A stretch of 64,000 nucleotides of DNA, taken from the NCBI GenBank assembly GCA_964035545.1, contig OZ037771.1, forward strand, positions 3,399,128 through 3,463,127, given 5' to 3'. Within the stretch, counting starts at the first letter, position 1, and every line of letters begins with the position of its first letter. This stretch comes from Bugula neritina (taxonomy: Eukaryota > Bryozoa > Gymnolaemata > Cheilostomatida > Bugulidae). This document shows, in pieces, positions 48,201-64,000 of this stretch. Position numbers and translations under genes: made by a program. The notes beneath the pieces are model-generated. The model saw nothing but the letters and a program-made list of their open reading frames with translations. It was not told where the DNA came from and did not search any database.

Positions 48201-50549
48201 TTTATTATTTTTTCATGTCAACTAAGGAATTGTTTAAATAAAAAAATATTTCTTTAGGAGTAGGGTAGTATTAAATCTATATGTATATCATTGTAATATT
48301 AATTTTACATGTACTTGTATTGCTGTGTATAACATTAATCTCTTGACAACATGTCACATGTGCTTTCAGGGAGGTGTCGGATATAACATTACCATAGACA
48401 TGTTGTGTGACATCATGAATCAAGACAATCAACCAATCAACAACTATGCCCAAGTTAACTCTCTTATCCTCAAAACATACAGTCAGAAATGCCTGGACTT
48501 CAAGTACATGAACATGATTAAAGGTATTTCAAACATTGCGCTATAACTTCTCTTTAGGCTAAAGGGAGGGGGAGGGTAGGCATAGCTTCTTTTTATGTGC
48601 TAATGTTTTTTCCTTCTCCTGCAAGACTTAACTGAGTTTTTAAGTAATTCAGTTTTGTGTTTTTGTGGTTGTAAATGTCTGTCCAAACAACAAAAAGCTG
48701 GTAGACTGCAAAATACCTGTTGATGAAAAATTAAATTAAGAGAGATACTTTTAGAAATTAATTCATTCTCAAAGAAATTCTAATTCATCAGAAAAATAAA
48801 TTGAAAACTTTAAATCCTAAATGCAACTTTTTAATATAGCGCCATCCACTTTTGTTTGATATAAATTGCTCATAAAATTGCCCTGAATTTCTTAGTTGGC
48901 AGTTGCTACTGTCTCTCTCTACTGTTACAAGTTACTTATATATACTATACTATCTACTGTTACTATATATTTACTACTTCTACACTCTCTACTGTTATAC
49001 TACTTCTACACTCTACTACTATACTAATTCTATGCCCTCTACTGTTATACTACTTCTACACTCTCTACTGTTATACTACTTCTACACTCTACTACTATAC
49101 TAATTCTATGCCCTCTACTGTTATACTACTTCTACACTCTCTACTGTTATACTACTTCTACACTCTACTACTATACTAATTCTATGCCCTCTACTGTTAT
49201 ACTACTTCTACACTCTCTACTGTTATACTACTTCTACACTCTCTACTGTTATACTACTTCTACACTCTCTACTGTTATACTACTTCTACACTTTCTACTG
49301 TTATACTTGAAGAGCTGCAAGACACCACCTGGGCAGGATCTGCAGCTGTTGGTGGCCGTCAGTGGACGTACCAGACGTGCACTGAGTTTGGTTATTATCA
49401 GACATCTTCGTATGCATCTCAGCCATTTGGTGATGGATTCCCTCTAGAGTAAGTATGTTGGGTTACATGTTCTGTATACTAGAGTAAGTATGTTGGGTTA
49501 CATGTTCTGTATACTAAAGTAAGTATGTTGGGTTACATGTTCTGTATACTAAAGTAAGTATGTTGGGTTACATGTTCCGCATACAAATTTGAGAAAAAAG
49601 CTTACTTGAAGTGATTGTAATCTAATTTTGAATGACTTTGATTATTCCAATCAATCTTAATAACATATGTTGTTTGAATATGCCAAGAAATTATGTCATT
49701 CAACAAGATGTACTACATTTTTAATAATTGTTGAAGCCCTATATCGACAGTCTGTTAGAAGCTGATCTCCATTAATTCAAAACTCAAATGTAGTGCCAGC
49801 AGTACCACAATGCATCTGCAATATCCTAGACGTCATGTGACGCGTAACCCAAATATTCTGATCATTATTTGTAGCTTTTGGACCCAACAATGCTCGGATA
49901 TCTTTGGTGCGAGCATAAATGAAACAGTTCTCAACAATGCTATCAAGTTTACAAACGCCAATTATGGAGGGTTGGGTGTGAAGGTGTCTCGTATAATTTT
50001 TCCCAATGGGTCAATAGATCCCTGGCACGCGCTCTCTGTTACAAAGGATCTTTCACCTGAGGCTATAGCTCTCTTTATCAACGGTTTGTATATTATATAT
50101 ATAGTAATATAATATTATATATAGTAATATAATATTATATATAGTAATATAATATTATGGTTATAATATAATACTAATATAATTATAATATAATGGTGAT
50201 ATATAATTAGTAAAGTGATAATATAGTTGTATAAGATAAAAATAAAATTATAATATAATGTTATAAATAAAATGGTAATATTATTATTGATATATATTAT
50301 AATAGTTTAGAATAAATTGTGTTTTCAAAAATGATATTTATTATGTCTATACAACTCTGGTAAGGCTCATGTAATATATGTATACATATGACTGTAGAGA
50401 CAGCTCATACATGTAATATATGTATACATATAACTGTAGGGACAGCGCACTGTGCCAACATGTACCCGCCTAGTCCCGATGACCTGCCAACTCTGACGGC
50501 AGCACGTGTAGTCATCGGCAAGTCTATTGGTGCCTGGCTGAACCAATAA
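45206..50549 (+). CDS. S28-family serine protease (PRSS16 / prolylcarboxypeptidase type)
   Basis: Complete 10-exon gene for 492 residues: 45206-45409, 45910-46091, 46519-46655, 47226-47321, 47677-47812, 47979-48093, 48370-48523, 49313-49448, 49875-50083, 50440-50549. It has a signal peptide ([20 protein letters not shown]), then the family motifs [32 protein letters not shown] and VEHRYYG. The catalytic Ser is in GGSYPG (about residue 172), the Asp in [10 protein letters not shown] (about 435) and the His in GTAHC (about 460). All three are present, so it should be active. Family members are lysosomal or secreted peptidases that cut after proline or release N-terminal peptides. The closest types are thymus-specific serine protease and its nematode relatives. 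AATAAA at 50545-50550 overlaps the stop and another follows at 50913. Introns carry repeats that copy splice sites. Confidence 0.96.
48955..49306. repeat. Minisatellite ending at a splice acceptor of the S28 gene
   Basis: About 26-bp units of CTGTTATACTACTTCTACAC with TCTCTA or a variant spacer run for about 350 bp. The last unit directly provides the pyrimidine tract before the acceptor of exon 49313-49448, so the acceptor context is repeat-derived. Confidence 0.93.
49446..49585 (+). repeat. 35-bp repeat carrying four copies of a splice donor
   Basis: Four tandem 35-bp units begin at 49446, 49481, 49516 and 49551, each starting (A/G)AGTAAGTATG. The first contains the real donor of exon 49313-49448 (GT at 49449); the others hold intact GTAAGT donors at 49484, 49519 and 49554. 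Confidence 0.95.
50368..50446 (+). repeat. Duplicated acceptor and exon start, 42-bp unit
   Basis: Two 37-bp copies with a 42-bp period (50368-50404 and 50410-50446) span the acceptor of the last S28 exon plus its first codons. The upstream copy has its own TGTAG acceptor (exon would start at 50398). Confidence 0.92.
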
Positions 50550-52048
50550 ACTCAGTGTTAGTGGTAATATTAAGACCACGAGGTCTAATGACATTTCGTA
50601 AGCTCTGCTTTTAAATTTCAAATCATTTTTTATTAGCATATGTAAACTTATTGCCATTCCTGACTTGTCTAATTTATAATCATGTTATATAAAGGAACAG
50701 ACAGCTGAGTGTTGCCTATTGGAATATGACTTAATATTGCTTCGATATTAGTTGATGAAAATTTTTTTTTGGTTTAATTATTTTTTCAATTTTATAATGT
50801 ATTTGATTACTCCAGCACTTTGTATTAATCCTTATAATAACAATGACTTTCATGTTACCTATTCGTCTTATTGTTTGAATGCAGTTTTAAATATGTCAAC
50901 AAAGTTTCTTTTAATAAACTTGTAAGTATCAACTGCATGGAATATCTTATCTATTCTACCATCATTTTGTGGTGACTCTTTATCTGTCTGTTTGTCTGTC
51001 TGTCTGTCTCTGTCTGTCTGTCTATCTCCCTATCTATCTCTATATATCTATATTTATATATTCATCTATTTATCTATCTTTCCATTTATCCCTCTATCTA
51101 TATATCTATTGATCTACCTGGCTATCTATCTTTCTATAGATCTATCTATCTATATATCTCTCTATATTTCTCTCTATATATCAATCTATCTATATATCCA
51201 TCCATCTATATATCTACCTATCCATCTATCAACATATCTGCCTGTCTGTAATATATTTATCAACTCTGTGCATGTGTTTCATAGCCTTATTGTAGCTATA
51301 AAATACTATGGTTGTGTCAAATAAGCAATTTATTGTCATTGCTATGTGTTTTACATTACCAACTGGTCAAGTGTACAACATTTAATAGTGTAAATGTATT
51401 ACACTGGGATCTAAGTATACAGTTGCTGGTGTTTACATTTAGCAATCAGTAAATCATCAGCTTACTGTATAGTCAAATAAATGAAGTAACTGTTAGGACA
51501 AGCAACTGGAAGAGTTTAGCTTTGACCTTGAATAGGATAATTTATTTATAGCAGTTCTAATGATAAAATTGTGTCTTGTTTTGAAACTTATGTCGTGTTG
51601 GCCGGGCTTTTAAAACTGAGAGAAATTTCATATTAAAAACAAAAATTGAAAAGTCAAAATAATTTGGAAACCCGTTCATTAATTGCTGTTAGCTATTATT
51701 TTACTGGGTTTGTCAATGTGAAGCACCATTTTTGGTTACATTTCTAATTATCTTGAGTCGGGTTTCAGATTAAAAGTAAAATTTTATTTCCTATTATATA
51801 ACTCCAGCCCGGTGAAGTTCCATATCTGCAATTTTATTTGCAAGCTATTTGAATGCAATTATCGTGAAAACTGCTGGTAACACCAGTTTTAACTATGATA
51901 AAATAGCAATAGCCTAACAATATTGTTGAAGCCACACAATGCATGTTTGGGCATCATTTATTCCTAGAATCTATACATCACACCAACAGTTTGCCACTGA
52001 TCAACTGTTTCACTGCATGTAAATGTAATTCTGTTGTTTTTCTGAATC
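50550..52048. other. Spacer between the S28 gene and RGM-like gene C
   Basis: 3' flank of the protease gene and 5' flank of gene C. AATAAA at 50913-50918 is a plausible main polyadenylation signal. The microsatellite at 50978-51246 lies within. No further gene is seen. Confidence 0.6.
50978..51246. repeat. (TCTG)n(TCTA)n tetranucleotide microsatellite
   Basis: TCTGTCTG runs pass into degenerate ATCTATCTAT/ATATCTAT and end in CTGCCTGTCTG. The Tyr/Ile/Leu ORF across it is an artefact. Confidence 0.95.

Positions 52049-64000
<11,952 letters not shown>

Noticed and set aside
48955-49306. CRISPR-like array of regular repeats
   Set aside because: Units are contiguous and share sequence throughout, with no unique spacers; this is a eukaryotic minisatellite.

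Overview
The window is AT-rich animal (metazoan) nuclear DNA. Its genes are cut into many short exons with consensus GT-AG introns, it carries SINE, LINE and hAT-type remnants and many micro- and minisatellites, and it holds a ciliary gene (DAW1), a chromatin gene (MEAF6) and GPI-anchored surface proteins of animal type. I cannot name the species; a marine invertebrate is a reasonable guess, not a finding. I joined exons by hand from ORFs, splice sites and intron phase. Five complete models close in frame from ATG to stop (DAW1 415 aa, RGM-like A 1317 aa, RGM-like B 2284 aa, MEAF6 188 aa, S28 protease 492 aa). RGM-like C is open at the window's right edge.

Layout. 1-3830 (+): the end of an unrecognised small multi-pass membrane protein gene. 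4390-8875 (-): DAW1/WDR69, 11 exons. 9663-22058 (-): RGM-like gene A, 24 exons. 23229-40770 (-): RGM-like gene B, 36 exons. 42582-44940 (-): MEAF6. 45206-50549 (+): S28 serine protease of the PRSS16/prolylcarboxypeptidase type, head-to-head with MEAF6. 52049-64000 (+): RGM-like gene C, first 20 exons, running off the window.

The main discovery is the three-gene family A, B and C. Each protein has a signal peptide and a very long N-terminal ectodomain that I cannot assign to a known family. The C-terminal part looks like repulsive guidance molecule/hemojuvelin. It has a GDPH motif at the place where RGMs self-cleave, a basic R-x-K-R proprotein-convertase site between a GCP motif and a Cys-rich tail (the same order as in hemojuvelin), and in A and B a Thr/Ser/Pro stalk ending in a GPI-type hydrophobic tail. 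Exon lengths and intron phases are conserved across the three genes. Gene B has enlarged itself by duplicating an internal six-exon block, with chimeric exons at the junctions. Gene C has gained a thrombospondin type 1 exon. A and B share a short tract of near-identical exon and intron sequence that suggests gene conversion.

The rest is introns and spacers rich in repeats. Several minisatellites have copied splice donors or acceptors of the S28 gene. A 210-bp hAT-like element with a perfect 8-bp target duplication lies in DAW1, a SINE with a 15-bp target duplication lies in MEAF6, and there is a foldback element, a LINE 3' end and a second tRNA-derived repeat family.
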